Shown here piece by piece: positions 15,401 to 30,400 of a stretch of DNA of 64,000 bases. The notes beneath the pieces are model-generated. The model made no database searches and was not told the DNA's origin. It saw only the letters and a program-made list of their open reading frames with translations. Each line of letters opens with the position of its first letter. Positions within the stretch are counted from its first letter, which is position 1. The position numbers and the translations under genes were made by a program. Source of the stretch: Choristoneura fumiferana (taxonomy: Eukaryota > Arthropoda > Insecta > Lepidoptera > Tortricidae); the NCBI RefSeq assembly GCF_025370935.1, contig NC_133500.1:10854055-10918054 (forward strand). Direction: 5' to 3'.

Positions 15401-18400
15401 GTATCATACCATGACCGTATTAGGAACGTGTCATGCAAAAATATATTTTTTGTATTGAAATCGTTTTGAGACACGAAACCCTAAAATGAAATGAAAATGA
15501 AATGAAAAGTTTTTATTGATTCAGAAACAGTGTAACATAAAATACAGTATCAGCGGGCCCCGAACTAGTCAGTGCCTGTATCTTGGGCGAAGGAGAAGGA
15601 GAAGGTTACTTTATATATCTGCTGTTTTTTAGTGTCCGTATATATATTTTCCGGTTGTTATCCGGATTTAAGAATCCATTTTTTGTTTATACCTTCTTAG
15701 TAATGAGTGTATCAGTCACATTTTGAAGTCCATCTTTTTTGTGACTTAAGGAAAAACATACATCTAGCTGATTAATTCAGTATTAATGAACTACATCCTT
15801 CCTTGATAGTCCACTAACACACGTACAAGAGAGTTAAGTTTTTGCGATACGTGTTTTTTTTGCAAATCCCGCCCTTTTTTCGACTAATTAATTAATTAAA
15901 CTCTTTATTCAGACAATTACATAGTCCATGTTGTTAGTTACAAAATCTTATACTTATGTTAGTAACAATAAAAAGAGATCACGTGCATTGAAAATTTGGA
16001 TCAATGAAAATATATGTCGCATAGACTTAGCCGTCTTGAACATGTGGTAGCGGAGTAGCGAGGTAAGTATGTAGCTTCATAATGGTGCCTAATGTTTTCT
16101 CACTGGCCAGCCCGCTTTAGGCCCCAGCAAGGGTTCCCAAACTCAAAATATAAAAGTCCGGTAAATAGAACCTGATTTCATGTAAAAACAATGACTATTT
16201 GTCTCAATTTCAGTTATACCTAAACAGAAAAGTGACGTCTCAAAATAAATATGAAAAACTGATTAACCTCATAAATCCATTTTTTTTAAACAGACCGAGT
16301 CGTAAACTCCCGGACCCCGATGCTATTTTGAAAATAAATAAATAAAATTTAATTTCTTATTTCATTGACAAATTTGTACTTCACATAGTACAGTCGGCAC
16401 TTATTGTTACAATTGATTTGTACTTTATGAAGTAAGCAAAAGGATTTCAGAGCAAGCATTGATATTATTTGTTGTGCTATTAATATGCCATAAATTAAAA
16501 AAAACTTTCTACTCTATTTAATTTCAAATCCTTAGATTTATAAAATCTGGTTGAAGAAGAAAGATGTTAATATATGGTAACTCTTTCCAGTGGCATCTCA
16601 TAAAAAAAAGAACTAAAATAAATAAACAAAATTAATGACCCTCAATACCACTTCAAAGTCAATGTCAAAATATCTTTATTCAATTTAGGCTATAACTAGC
16701 ACTTATGAATGTCAAAAAAAATCTACCACTGGTTCGGAAAAACCTCTGCTGAAAAGAATCCGGCAAGAAACTCAACGAGGTATACTTAACCCAAGAAACC
16801 CTTCTCAGCTGCTTCAAACAATGCTTTAGCTTTCGTACGTCCAAAAAAAACGCATATTTCCATGTTCTTATTATTTCCAGATATATAGAAAATAAGCTAA
16901 AAGAAGCCCTGAAATTGGACAAAGGCATGGGCTGCGAGATACCAGTGCTGGATCCGTTTGCAAAGGAGGTCACCCAGTTCGACAAGGTGCTGCCCAAGAT
17001 AAAATGCCTCGGGAAGGACTGGGTGAAATGCTATGTAAGTCATTAGAGACCAGATTGCATCATTGCAACATAAAAAGCTTGAAATGTACATGGCAAATGC
17101 TATACTTGGTTTGGATAGCTAATTAAGTTAATATAAATAAATAATAAATAAATATTACGGGACAATTCACACCAATTGACCTAGTCCCAAAGTAAGCTTA
17201 GCAAAGCTTGTGTTATGGGTACTAAGCAACGGATAAATATAATTATATAGATAGATACATACTTAAATACATAGTAAACACCCAAGACCCGAGAACAAAC
17301 ATTCGTATTTTTCATACAAATATCTGCCCCGACACGGGAATCGAACCCGGGACCTCAAGCTTCGTAGTCAGGTTCTCGAACCACTAGGCCATCTGGTCGC
17401 CTAAACTTAATGTAAGTATGTAAGCAAACTTCAGCTGCCAGATTTGCAGGTGGTAGGACCTTGTGCAAGGTACGCCCGGATTGCTACCACCATCTTGCTC
17501 GCTAATCCTCCGTGAAGCAGCAGTGCTTTCACTGTTGTGTTTCGGCGTGGAGAGTAAGACAGCCGGTGAAATTACTGGCACTTGAGGTATCCCATCTTAG
17601 GCCTCTAGGTTGGCAACGCATCTAAAATACCTCTGGTGTTGCAGATTTTTATGGGCGGTGCTGATCTCTTACCATCAGGAGACCCACTTGCTCGTTTGCC
17701 ATCCAGTCGAATAAAAAAAAATCGGTACATTCAAGGATTTAAAACATTTTACTTATCTATCATTGTAATATTTGTAATTCAAACTAGACTAGTGTATTTC
17801 AATACAGAAATGTAAATGTTTAGGTAGTTTAATGGGAGAATTTCAATGTTTACGCCAATTGACGTTGTTTTGTTTACATTTAGTCTAAATTTAAGTCATT
17901 TAGTATAAATCCTATGCAAACCAGTATATAAATCCATATTAATATTATAAATGCGATTGTGTGTGTGTTTTTGTATGTTTGTCCGTCTTTCACGTCGAAA
18001 CGGAGCGACGGATCGACGTGATTTTAGGCATAGAGATAGTTTATGGGCCTGAGAGTGACATAGGTCAAAGTCAAAGTCAAAAGTCAAAATATCTTTATTC
18101 AATTTAGGCTGTAACAAGCACATATGAATGTCAAAAAAAATCAACCACCGGTTCGGAAAAACCTCTGTTGAGAAGAATCCGGCAACTTTTTATCTCGGAA
18201 AAATGCACAGTTCCCCAGGGGACCGCGCGCGATAACCGAACTCCACGCGGGCAGAGCCGCGGGCAAAAGCTAGTATGATATAAAACTGTTAAAAAACTGT
18301 ATTCACAAACAATGATAAGAAGACGAATATTACAAGTTAAAGCTTAACAAACTGATACATGTGCCTGGGTGGAAACTTTTACCAATCAATTCACTAGATT

Positions 18401-21400
18401 TTCTTGACAAAAGTATGGGATGACAATGTGACATTAGAAGCACAAAGTTCCATACTGGTACGTACGGGATTCAGTTTGTTCGACAATACATGAAAAGTAC
18501 TAGAAATACGATAGGACATATGGATCTGAGACGTGGAGCTTCTCTGGCCTTATGAGTAGGCTCAGAGTTGCTCAGCGAGTTGGGAGAGCTATGCTCGGTA
18601 CCACTGCCATGAGTTAACAGTGACCGTACTCGATAGCGACGGCGTAAATTATTTGTAGAGGCGCTGTACAATTCTCCATACAAATAATTTACGCCGTCGC
18701 TATCAAGTACGGTCACTGTAAACGCATGGTAGTGGTACGGGGTTTCTCTATGAGGAGTCAGAAATGAGGAGATACGTAGAAGAGCAAGGGACACCGACAT
18801 TGCCAAGCGAATTAGCTCATTGAAGTGGCAATGGGCAGGCCATATAGCACGGAGAACAGATGGCCGTTGGGGCCGAAAAGCTCTCGAATGAAGAACGCGG
18901 TTCGGCAAGCGCAGCGTAGGACGTCCACTAACGAGATGGACAGATGAACTGGTTAAAGCCGTGAGTTTAGAGTGGATGCAAGCCGCTTCCACCCGAAGCA
19001 ATTGGAGGTCTATGGGGGAGACCTATGTCCAACAGTGGACGTCCTACGGCTGATATGATGATGATAGATAGATTGATAAACGCTGACCAGAATTATAAAA
19101 AAATCTCGTCATATTGCGAAAAACCAATAGAACTAATTTCTTGCACTGGTAACACTAAATTCAAATGTCATCTGTCTATTGCTGTCAAAGTTTAACGTTG
19201 TTTGCGCGTGGTATTTTAAAGTGTTATTTTGTGTTTTTGTGCGTTAAAATACCGAAGACTATCCATAGCCTTGGAAGGAAAATAATTCACAATTTATAAA
19301 AGTATTTTTCATAAAAAAAGTCCGAGGGATTAGAAAATATTCCTTTAAATAACACCACCGACACCGTTATCAATATGACTGCTGGTAGGTATCGTATAGT
19401 ACACTTAGTAAAGAATTTTGCAATATAAAACGTAGAAGTGCTGCCCTCGCGTCAGGTTTTTATATTCCTGGTCAGCCTTTAAAAAACTTTAGTGACATGC
19501 ATGCTAAGACAATAATAGGACGACAAATATTAGAAATTAAGTACATATACGCTCCAAAAATATTACCCTCCTGGTCGGTTAAAGTATTATTTCTTGTTCT
19601 AGCACGCCAATTGCAGACTAGTGGACGAGATAAAGGAAACGCACAAACATATAAAGTGTAGTTATAGAGACATACTGTATCAGAGTGATCTCAAGTATGT
19701 GATAGGCCCTGTATGGGAGTCCCCAGACGGAAGCTATGAGTTGAAAGCCAGCGACCATGCCAAGGTGACGTGTAAAGGAGTCAGAATCTCTGAGTAAGTT
19801 TCCTTGCAACTTTTTAAGAGTTAAAGGGTTTACATACTACATAAAAAAGTTCTATTCCAAAGAAAATCTATCTTAGTACAGTACCCGACGATAAAGATTG
19901 CACATCAGTCTTCGGAGAAAGTCAATTGGTTGTTCACGACGATTTCCGAACACTGGAAACAATCCATCAATCATTGTATTTATGAAGTGACGTTTTATAT
20001 CACTTTTATGGACTTAAAATTAGTTTATGTCAAATTAAATTAATGACATGTAAACTTCGGATATCTATAGAGAGCTGTTGCAACTACTAGAAAAAGGATA
20101 GTTCCCTCTTTTTCCTAAATATACCATTGTACAATTTAAAGTTTTGGGGGGTTTCAACAACTCTTTATTATTTATTTTCATCTAAATGCGTCCGTACTCT
20201 ATTGCACCTGTACAACGACTGACAAACGTCACATAAGTAGTGTGTGACAACGCTCTACGAAATTAGCCGAGTCTCTTTCCAAAGACCGATGTGCAATCTT
20301 TATGGCCGAGTACTGTAGACGCGAACTTTAAAAAACGAGCCTACTCATTTCTCACGACAACGCATCCATAACTCAGCTTACGTATGTTATGGATGTACAT
20401 GGGCGGCGGTGATTGCTTTCCATCAAGTCACCCGCCTGCTCGACGCTCGTATTCTCCCTATCATAAAAAAACATGTAATTTCAGTGATAGCCGACAAGAA
20501 TGGTCCGGTAACGTGATAGGGTTCCGATCGACAGTGAGCCCCAAGCAGCCCCCGCCGGGCCGCGAGGACTCTTTCAACGTGCTGATCTTCGGCTTCGACA
20601 CCACCGCGAGGAACGGCTTCATCAGACGCATGCCCAAGAGTTGGAAGGTGCTGAATGAGGAGCTTGGGGCTGTTGTGATGGAGGGGTGAGTGCCAGTATC
20701 CTATGGCTTAGTATCATTTCGTCTGAGAGGCCTAAGTAGCAAATTAGCAATTGGTCTAAGTAACAAGTAGTCTAAGAATCAACAAGGTTTGGATAGGTAT
20801 TTAACTAAATGTAAACAAGCTTCAGCTGCCAGATTTGGTACATTCAAGGTTTTTATACATTTTACTTAATATCTTAATATCATTGTAATACAAACTAGAC
20901 TAGTGTATTTCAATACAGAAATGTAAATGTTTAGATAGTTTAATGGGGGAATTTCAGTATTTAAGAGACGAATTGACGTTGTTTTGTTTTCATTTACCTA
21001 TCCAAACCAAGTATAAGTAGCAAGTGGTCGAAAATTCTTTGTCACAAAGTTGACGGAGCTCCGCTTAGCGGAGCTCCTATTCCGCGTGGCTGAGTCGCTT
21101 CGCGCCTTGACGCAACTCTAACCTAACCTATGTTTTTTCAAGCTTTCGACAAAAACAGGTTAGGACCAGTTGTTTTTTAGACTTCTAGCTACTTAGACCA
21201 CTTGGGTAATGGGCATTTCTATTTAAAGTTGTTGTTGTTGTAAGTTGTGAGTTTATAATATCTTTCCGATTTCAACAAAAATTAGGAGGTAGACTCAGTC
21301 CATGATTCCGAGCTGTAAAAACAAAATGTGTTCCCAAAATATTGTATGGATGTGTCCGTTTTGTTACGATTTTTTTAAATAATTTTCGTAACAAAACGTA

Positions 21401-24400
21401 TAGTGAACGTAGCTATGATAAGGTCGTGGGTGAGCAAAGTAACGCCTGATTCTATAAATTATTCACTCCACAAGGTCACCACGGCTGTTGTTGTTATCGT
21501 AAAATATTGTTTTCACAACTCTCCTTCAGAAAAGTAACTTTTCTTTCCTGACGAGAGGGAGCAAAGTGCAACTTTTCTGTTCAAGGCTTTTCTAAGTACT
21601 TTATTTATTTTTTGAAGTTGATAATTGTAAAGCCACGCCATTTTCTATGCTGGTTGTTCTTTAATAATATTTAGATTTTTTTTTCAAGTTTCTTAATGCT
21701 CGGTGTGAAAAGTTGTATGACCTACTTGGGAGCAAAATTATTTTCATCTTGGGCGTTAACACTATCCCTCATTACGCTCAGGATTCTGTTGTAGAATCCT
21801 TCGCTACATTCTGGATTCAATGTACGCCCTCGCCGTAAATACACCATTTTGCTCCCTCGTGACACAAATAACTATTGTTTTCCAGCTACAACATAGTGGG
21901 TGACGGTACGCCCGCGGCCTTGTTCCCCATGTTGACGGGCAAGACCGAACTGGAGCTGCCTGATGTGCGAAAGAGTAGGCGAAACAACGGGACCATGGAC
22001 ACCTTCCCGTTCATATTCTACAAGTTAAAGGAGGACGGGTGAGTTGTGGAGATTCAGTATAAAGGCCACCCGGCACCCGACCAGCACTGCCTCGACTTTC
22101 GGCGTCCACTCGTTGTCGACAGATGGTCCACGGGTGAACGCGCGTAGACAGCGAGCGAGGCGATCCGGTGACGCTACGGAGTCGATGTAATGAGAAGAGA
22201 AAGAATACTAACCGCTCGTGGCGAGGCGGTGCTGATCGGGTGCCGGGTGGATCTAATGAGCTGTGACCTTAAACGGGACGAGTTTCATTGTACAACTTTG
22301 CAAGTGGTCAAGTTAAGAAGTGGACAACTTTGGAAGTATCGAAAATACAAACTGAGACATGGATGCACAGAAAAACCAGAAAAAGAGACCAGCACTGGGA
22401 ATCGAACCCAGGTCCGAGGTCAGGGGTAGATGTCGCTAGTGCTGCTGCTTAAGTAGCAAAGTAGAAATAAGCAACCTGAGATATGTATGCATAGGAAAAA
22501 TTCGTACGCAGCACGGAATGCTGAGGACCTGGGTTCGATTCCCAGTGCTGGTCTCTTTTTCTGGTTTTTCTGTGCATCCATGTCTCAGTTTGTATTTTCG
22601 ATATGGTTTCACGGGATACCCGTAAAAGTAACAAATTTGGAGTTGAAATAAAAAATACAAAAAGACTCCAAAAAACCAATCATAACTTTGGAAGTGGTCA
22701 AGTTAGGAAGTAGTCAAGGTCAACGTAATAAATATTTAACTAATACAGAATATCAATTAAAATTTACAAGAAGTCTAGGCATGTAATACTTTTAAGTACT
22801 AGAGGTCAAGGAAACAATCACGTACCTGGGCGGAAACATCATAATCAATTTCGCAATCATTTCTTTGGCGAATGGGCTCAGGATGACTTCGACCACAGTC
22901 CCATTTCGTCGCCTTCTTATATGGTCCTCGTTCTCATTATAGTCTACTGTTCTGATTCGCCAACATTCCTACATCGTTATCGTCACTTTCCTATCTTGTC
23001 CGCTTTCTTACGGGGGCCCCAGTACCAACTCGTCAACAGTCTTATTTCGACTACAGTGCTAACACGTCAACATTCCAATTTAGACCACAGTGCCAATTCG
23101 TCAACATTATTGCATCGTTCACTATCCAGATAAATGCTCTATAAATGATTATTGAAAAGGGGCTTTTCTTTGCAAATTACTCTCGGGATATTTTTCTATT
23201 TAAACGCTTAAATTGATCATCTCTGTGAGACAACGTCTGCTAAACGTGGACGAGTTGGCACTGCTGACCAAGTAGTACTTTGGTCTATAAAAGAAAGTGG
23301 ACGAAATAAGAATGTAGACAAAATGGGATATGGACGAAATCAGAAAGTGGACGGGTTAGGAAGGTGACGATTTAGTAATTGTAGGCTGACGACATGGCAC
23401 TGTGGACGATTTAAGAAGGTGACGAAATGAGACTGTGGACGAAGTCATCCTGAGCCGGCAAATGTATGGGATGTCAACATGACATTAGCAGCACAAAGGT
23501 TCCACCTTGGTACGTGATAGTTTCCTTGTCTGTACTTTGTGATTTCGTTCCTAAAACAAGACAATTCTCAGGTACCGTACGGCGTATTTCGAGGACAGTC
23601 CCGCTATAGGCACGTTCCAGTACCGTTTCAACGGGTTCGCTAACCAGCCGGCGGATCACTATCTGCGGGCGTTCTACCTCGAGGAGTCAGCGTCCGTCAA
23701 GTGGTGGAAGACTAAGAAGGGGCAGTACTGCGTCGGGGACACGCCGCAGTTCAAGCTGATGATGAATATTACTGAACAGGTAAGGCAACATAGACTCTGG
23801 CCAGCGAAAGCTGTCCTCCCATTTTTTTACGAAACTTTAATCTGTGAAAATGGTTATAACCCATATATTTTTAGAATGGGCTAATTATTAGCTTTCATTT
23901 GATACCCCACTTGATAGGTTTGAATAAAAATCATTTTTTGAAAATCCGCCATTTTGTTTTTTTAAGAATTAAATGTACCCAGTGTCACTCGCGTCATTAA
24001 GACGAATCCAATGACGTATCGTTTATGAAAATCGGTTAAGCCGTTGAGTAGTTACGAGAGGACATAGGAATAGACATGCATACATACTTACATACATACA
24101 TGATGATGTCCTCCATGTCGTGTCCGACAAAGGCGAACCTTTAGGCTTGTTTATTATGTGCCCGAATATGGCTGGCAAAGCCAAACTTAGTCTTAAAGGT
24201 CCTATTACAGGGCGCGCAATGTAATTCACCACTATCATTATACGTGTAAGTGTAGGAAGGTCTCGGGAGGGTCTTTATAGTAAGACGTTTGGCATCCAGG
24301 TGTTCAACACATAACCCTCCTTCTTCGCAGTCTGGTAAAAAGAGGCAACAACCTGTAATCCGCTAAATTGAGTAAGATACTGAATAAGATACTGAATAAA

Positions 24401-27400
24401 CTATTTTTAAATTTTTAATTTTCACTTTTTTCTGCAGTTCCTGGAACTAGACGGCAAACGTTTCATATTCACATTTATTGCGGACATCACGCACGATGAC
24501 TTCAACATGATACAGTCAGCCGATGACGACACGGCGGCGTTGCTTCGGAACTTACAGCGCTACAGTGAGAACACGCTGGTCGTCGTCATGGGGGACCATG
24601 GACCCAGGTGAGGCTTATATGGACCCAGGTGGCTTTTTTATTTGACGGGATGGCAAAATTGGCAAACGAGCATGTGGGTCTCCTGATGGTTAGAGATCAC
24701 CACCGCCCATAGACACCTACAACACCAGGGGTATTGCAAATGCGTTGCCAACCTAGAGGCTTATGATGGGATACCTCAAGTGCCAGTAATTTCACCGGCG
24801 GTCTTACTCTCCACGCCGAAACAACAGTGCAAGCACTGCTGCTTCACGGCAGGATTAGTGAGCAAGATGGTGGTAGCAATCCGGGCGGACCTTGCACAAG
24901 GTCCTACCACCTGCAAAGGCTTATATGGATCATGGACGCATATGAGACTTATATGGACCTGGATAAGTTATATGGACCGGTATAACTTATATGGGCTTCG
25001 TCCACTTAATATATATCCATGCGACTGATATTGATCATGGACCTCGTATACTTTTACTTGCCCGAATTTCACTTGCCATACCAACGTGTGCCATAAAATA
25101 TATAGAACCGTGCTGTTTTCAGTATTTTTAAAACGTCATCTTATAGAATGCCGTAGGTTAGGTTAGTTTAATGTCAACTCTGAAGAAACTATTTCAGGAA
25201 TAAATAACTTTATCTCAAATGAAAATTATGGAAAACGATACATTATGGCATATGAAATTCGGGCAAACTATAGAGAACCCATGGACTTGAGTGGGAATAA
25301 TATGGACCTTGGTGACTTACATGGACTCGGTGTCTTATATGGACTGATGTGACCTAATACTCATGTCTCCTGAGTCACGGGACAGAATCACAACACTAAA
25401 AAGTTGCTTGACCCATATGGTCTCATGTGACTTATATGGACCTAGGTTATAATATAGGACTCATGAATTATTTCCAGATACGCCAAAGTCCGCAACACCT
25501 TGCAAGGCAAGCTTGAAGAGCGCCTGCCGCTCTTAGCAATCCTGCTACCGAAAGCATTAACCCGCGCCCGTCCAAACGCCGAAACGTCGTTGCGGGAAAA
25601 CGCACGTGTTCTGACCACGCCTCACGATTTGTACGCCACGCTACTGGACGTGCTGGATATGACGCAATATGCGAATCCGTATAAAGTGGAGGGGGCTGAC
25701 TTGAGGAGAGGGCTTAGCATGCTGGAACCGGTGAGTTTTAAGAGTTAAGTTTTGTCGGAACTACACTAATTACCGGATTCTTCAAAACCGGATAGCGTAC
25801 TCATATATACATATTAAGTACCTGGGCGACCGAGCTCTGCTCGGCCTAAAACTGAAACAAGCGTTTTCCCAGAGACCAAGAAGACCAAGCTAGATCGATT
25901 TTTCATCCCCGGAAACCCCTACGTACCAAATTTCATCGAAAACGTTGGAGGGCCAATCAACTATTTTACCGACACTTTGGGCGTCTCCTGCGTTACCAAA
26001 ACTGTCTCTGGCGTTACCAAAAAATCGTACTTCCAACAAGATATTTCACGGCTTAATAGCTTGAACTTACGTAGGAGGACATGAATTCATGTACACCATC
26101 TATTAAATTACAGAAAAAACATGTTTACTTACAAAAATCTGCAATTGTTTGAAAAATGCCGCGGACAGATTAGTGTCGGTAAAAAAGTTGATTGGCCCTG
26201 GAGCCGTTTCTGAGATTCTGATGACATGAAATTAAAAAAATAAGTAGCAAGCCCGTTATGGCAGAGAACAGCTACAATAAGGGAAGAGTGGAAAAAGCTG
26301 GAAGAGGCTTTTGTGTCACAGGGATACGCCGACACCTTAACTACCGATTTATAAAATATAAAACTACTATAAAAATGTTGGAAAAAAAAGGCTATAATAA
26401 AATAAATAATAAATATTTTTAATTTGCCATTTGCCATTGTTGTGCCAGCACCAAGTTTAATCGCACATAAATATAGTAGGTACCATAGACTTTCGATTTT
26501 TTTAAGAGTATAATGGTGGTTGGCTGTTTGTAATTTTTCCTTTCTCATTTAATGTTAGTAAGCAAATTTAAAAAGTTAGAGCATCGGAGAAAAAACGATT
26601 TTCATATGTTCCCTATTGGCGTTAGGCCAAGAAGTAATGTAGGGAGCCATAAATGAGTGAATGAATGAATGAATGATTTATTTGTATAACATAGGTAGGA
26701 GACGTAGGAGAAACTTTGTGTCTCCATTTCGTAACATTAACGCTACATTTCCGAGCATGTTGGAGTAAATTATATTTGTGTTTGACCCTAGATCCCACGC
26801 AACCGTTCGTGCAGCGAGGCAGGCATCGAACCCCACTGGTGCTCATGCCTCGCCTGGCAGAACGTGTCCACAACCGACCCCTTGTATGAGAAGACTGCGA
26901 AAGCATTCATCAACTATATCAACAAACTAGTAAAGGAAGTTGGGTACGTATATCACCATCGCAGCGTATATAATCATCATCATCAGCCTAAATACGTCTC
27001 ATTGCTGGGCACAGCAGTCTCAGAATGAGAGGGCTTGGGCCGTAGTTCCCACGCGGGCCCTGTGCGGATTGGGAACTTCACACACACCATTGAATTGCTT
27101 CGCAGCTTTGTGCAGGTTTCCTCACGATGTTTTCCTTCACTGAAAAGCTCGTGGTAAATTTCAAATGTAATTTCGCACATGAATTTTGAAAAACTCAAAG
27201 GTGCGAGCCGGGGTTCGAACCCATGATCCTCTGTTTGAGAGGCGATAGGTCAAACCAGCCGAGCCTATATAATAAATACCTGAAATAAATAATAAATATC
27301 ATTGGACGTTATTGATACCAATTGACCTAGTCCCAAACTAAGCAAAGCTTGTGCTATGGATACTAGGCAACGGATAAACATACATATATAGGTGGATCGA

Positions 27401-30400
27401 CTATTTCTTGTCGTTATTCTGTACTGTCAGCGAGGGGACAAAAGTAGTACAGATTAATAGAAGAAATGTGACAATTATACTAACATGCTTATTAGATAGA
27501 TGACATAGAGATAAATGCATGTTTGGCAAATTTGAATCCTAACGGTTTAGTGACTCAGGAGACCGTAACTATAGCAACCACTGACAAGAAAAAGTCGATC
27601 AGCCCATATAGATAAATACATACTACTTGCAAAATATAGACGACCAGATGACCTAGAGTTAGAGACCCTGACTAGTTAGAGAACCTGACTACGAAGCTTG
27701 TGGTCCCGGGTTCGATTCCCGTGTCGGGGCAGATATTTGTATGAGAAATACGAATGTTTGTTCTCGGGTCTTGGGTGTTTAATATGTATTAAAGTATGTA
27801 TCTATCTATATAATTATATTTATCCTTTGCTAAGCTTACTTTGGGACTAGGTTAATTGGTGTGAATGGTCTCATGATATTTATTATTATTATTATTTTTA
27901 CCAATTTTTTTAACAAGTTGTCTCCCGAGTTACGAGACAGAATAACACTGAAAAATTTATTGACCCACATCCTCAAAATGGTTGCAAATGAAGCTAGTGA
28001 AAGCGTTAAAAAATAATTCCAGCTCCAAATGCATACCTCGGACCCTCACTTCCACCGAGTGGGTGCTCCGGCAGCGTCCCAACAGCCGCCTGTTGGAGTT
28101 CTCGAATGCCAAGGACTCGGACGGATACATCGGCCATTTTGGGGCCAAGACCAAAATCGCCAATGAGAACTATCAGATCAAGGTAAATCTTATGACGGTA
28201 CGCATCTGCTCTCATAATTTTCGCAAGTCATAATGCAATGTTTGTCATAATTAAATATATGTATTTGTTATTCGTAATTTTTTTCACGTCGAAACCATAT
28301 ATTTTTTAAATTAACTATTAAATAGTTATCTTGTAGAACTTTACCTACCTAGGTTAGGTTTGTTTTATAACAATTCTGAACAGTTAATGGATTCAGAGCA
28401 AAGAAGATATAAAAAATAATACATTATGACACACATTATATTATGCATTGCAACAATTATAAGAGTCGATAGTTTTCTTATAATACAATACAATACAATA
28501 CAAATATAATTTATTGCACACCATAAATCAGTACAAAAAACTAATAATATAAAAACACTTAGATTCAGGGTAGACGGTTACTTTACAGGGCAGCGTTACT
28601 AAGGTTGATGACGATGATGATGGATTTTGTTTTCAGATAGTGGTGGGTCCCGGCCGGGGGGTGTATGAAGCCTCCATGACTTACGTGGTCAGCGAGGATC
28701 GCTTCATCATCAACACTAGAGACATCTCGCGGACTAACGCGTAAGTACAACATTTTTTTGATATTTGGGTCAATCAACTTTTTAGTGAGCTTGTTGCCAT
28801 GGTAACGTCTCCTGAGTTACTTATTAACACGTCCGGCCCCCCATCTACTCCCTACGCATATGCTTATGCAGGTGGTAGGACCTTGTGCAAGGTCCGCCCG
28901 GATTGCTACCACCATATTGCTCGCTAATCCTGCCGTGAAGCAGCAGTGCCTGCACTGTTGTGTTTCGGCGTGGAGAGTAAGACAACCGGTGAAATTACTG
29001 GCACGTGAGGTATCCCATCTTAGGCCTCTAGGTTGGCAACGCGTCTACAATACACCTGGTGTTGCAGATGTTTATGGGCGGTGGTGATCTCTTACCATCA
29101 GGAGACCCACTTGCTCGTTTGCCATCCAGTCGAATAAAAAAAAAACCCAAAGCAGTCACTTCTATGCCAGTGACACGTATATGTGTCACAGACGTAATAC
29201 ATTCTAGTGCCACTGACACAACGTCTGTGATTTTAGTTCTAACTCCTATGCCAGTGACTCGAATGCCGTGTCGAAAAATTCGTACCTCCTAAAGGCTGGC
29301 ATAGCGTAAGGGCTTAGCGGAACGTTGCCGGAGCCGAATGCGATCCACTAAGCTCATATCCCACAGCAGTCACAAATACGTGTCACTGGCATAGGAATAA
29401 GAACAAAAAAGTCACAGACGTGACTTTTCATGTCTAATGTCCATGTTGTGCCAACTCCCGTAATAGTCGGAGGCTCTGCGCTCGAAGTTGTTGACGAGTA
29501 TGTATACCTAGGACAAACGGTCCAGTTAGGTAGGTCCAACTTCGAGAAAGAGATCACTCGTCGAATCCGACTCGGCTGGGCAGCGTTCGGGAGGCTTCGC
29601 AGTGTCTTTTCATCCAAATTACCGCAGTGTTTGAAGTCAAAAGTCTTTGACCAGTGTGTGTTGCCAGTGATGACATACGGATCTGAGACGTGGGCGCTAA
29701 CGATGGGCCTCATGAGGAAGCTCAAAGTCACTCAAAGGGCTATGGAGGGGGCTATGCTCGGGGTTTCTCTGCGGGATAGAATCAGAAATGATGATATCCG
29801 CAGTAGAACTAAGGTTACCGATATAGCTCGAAGAATTGCGAAACTGAAGTGGCAATGGGCGGGGCAAAAGGTTCTCGAATGGCGTCCGCGGACCGGGAGA
29901 CGAGCTGTCGGTAGGCCTCCAACAAGATAAAGCGACGACCTTAAAATCGCGGGATCGCGGTGGATGCGGAAAGCACAAGACCGGTCTGAGTGGAGAGCCT
30001 TGGGGAGGCCTATGTCCAGCAGTGGACGTCTTTCGGCTGACATGATGATGATGATGATGTGACTTTTCCTCGCACAGTACATCTCTGATCTGCTGAGCTG
30101 AGCGGAACGAGGCGAGGTAAATGAAGCATTTTTATTGGTTAATGAAAACCCATTTCTCGCAACACATCCTCGCACATCTTTGGTGGAAACGCAGCCTTAT
30201 AAATGCGAAAGTTTGTAAGCTTTGGTGTAAACGCAAACTAATGTTATTGGGATGAGTGAATCTCACGGTAGTTTCATGTTCAAAATGTAAATTGTTCCGG
30301 CATTAAATTGAATTGACAAGATTTCATTTTTTGAACACCTGTAAATTACTACAAGAATCGAAAGAGTTTTGCCTCCTGAACATGGGAAAATATTTATTAT

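Larger units (their letters stand above)
433..16880 (+). other. Gene 1 intron 1, about 16.4 kb, repeat-filled
   Basis: No coding exon was recognised between the anchor exon and exon 2, and their phases join directly. The stretch holds MITEs, LINE remnants, SINEs and Helitron-like copies, listed separately. Between them (roughly 433-770, 3650-5430, 6450-7000, 14600-15480 and 16000-16650) I see only AT-rich unique or heavily decayed sequence. Confidence 0.7.
24608..25477 (+). repeat. Gene 1 intron 7: degenerate 'CTTATATGGACC' repeats
   Basis: Many imperfect copies of a unit near GACTTATATGGACCNGGT occur before and after the LINE tail and around a core fold-back (25061-25263). The first copy reads ATGGACCCAGGTG, the same string as the exon end plus donor at 24597-24609. 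Confidence 0.7.

Noticed and set aside
28860..29087. Recurrent short open frame VVGPCARSARIATTILLANP
   Set aside because: Present in several repeat copies on both strands, always next to an A-tail; part of a LINE 3' end.
29430..29930. 166-codon open frame as a host gene
   Set aside because: It is the 3' end of an RTE-type LINE with target duplication and a GATGATG tail, inside an intron of gene 1.
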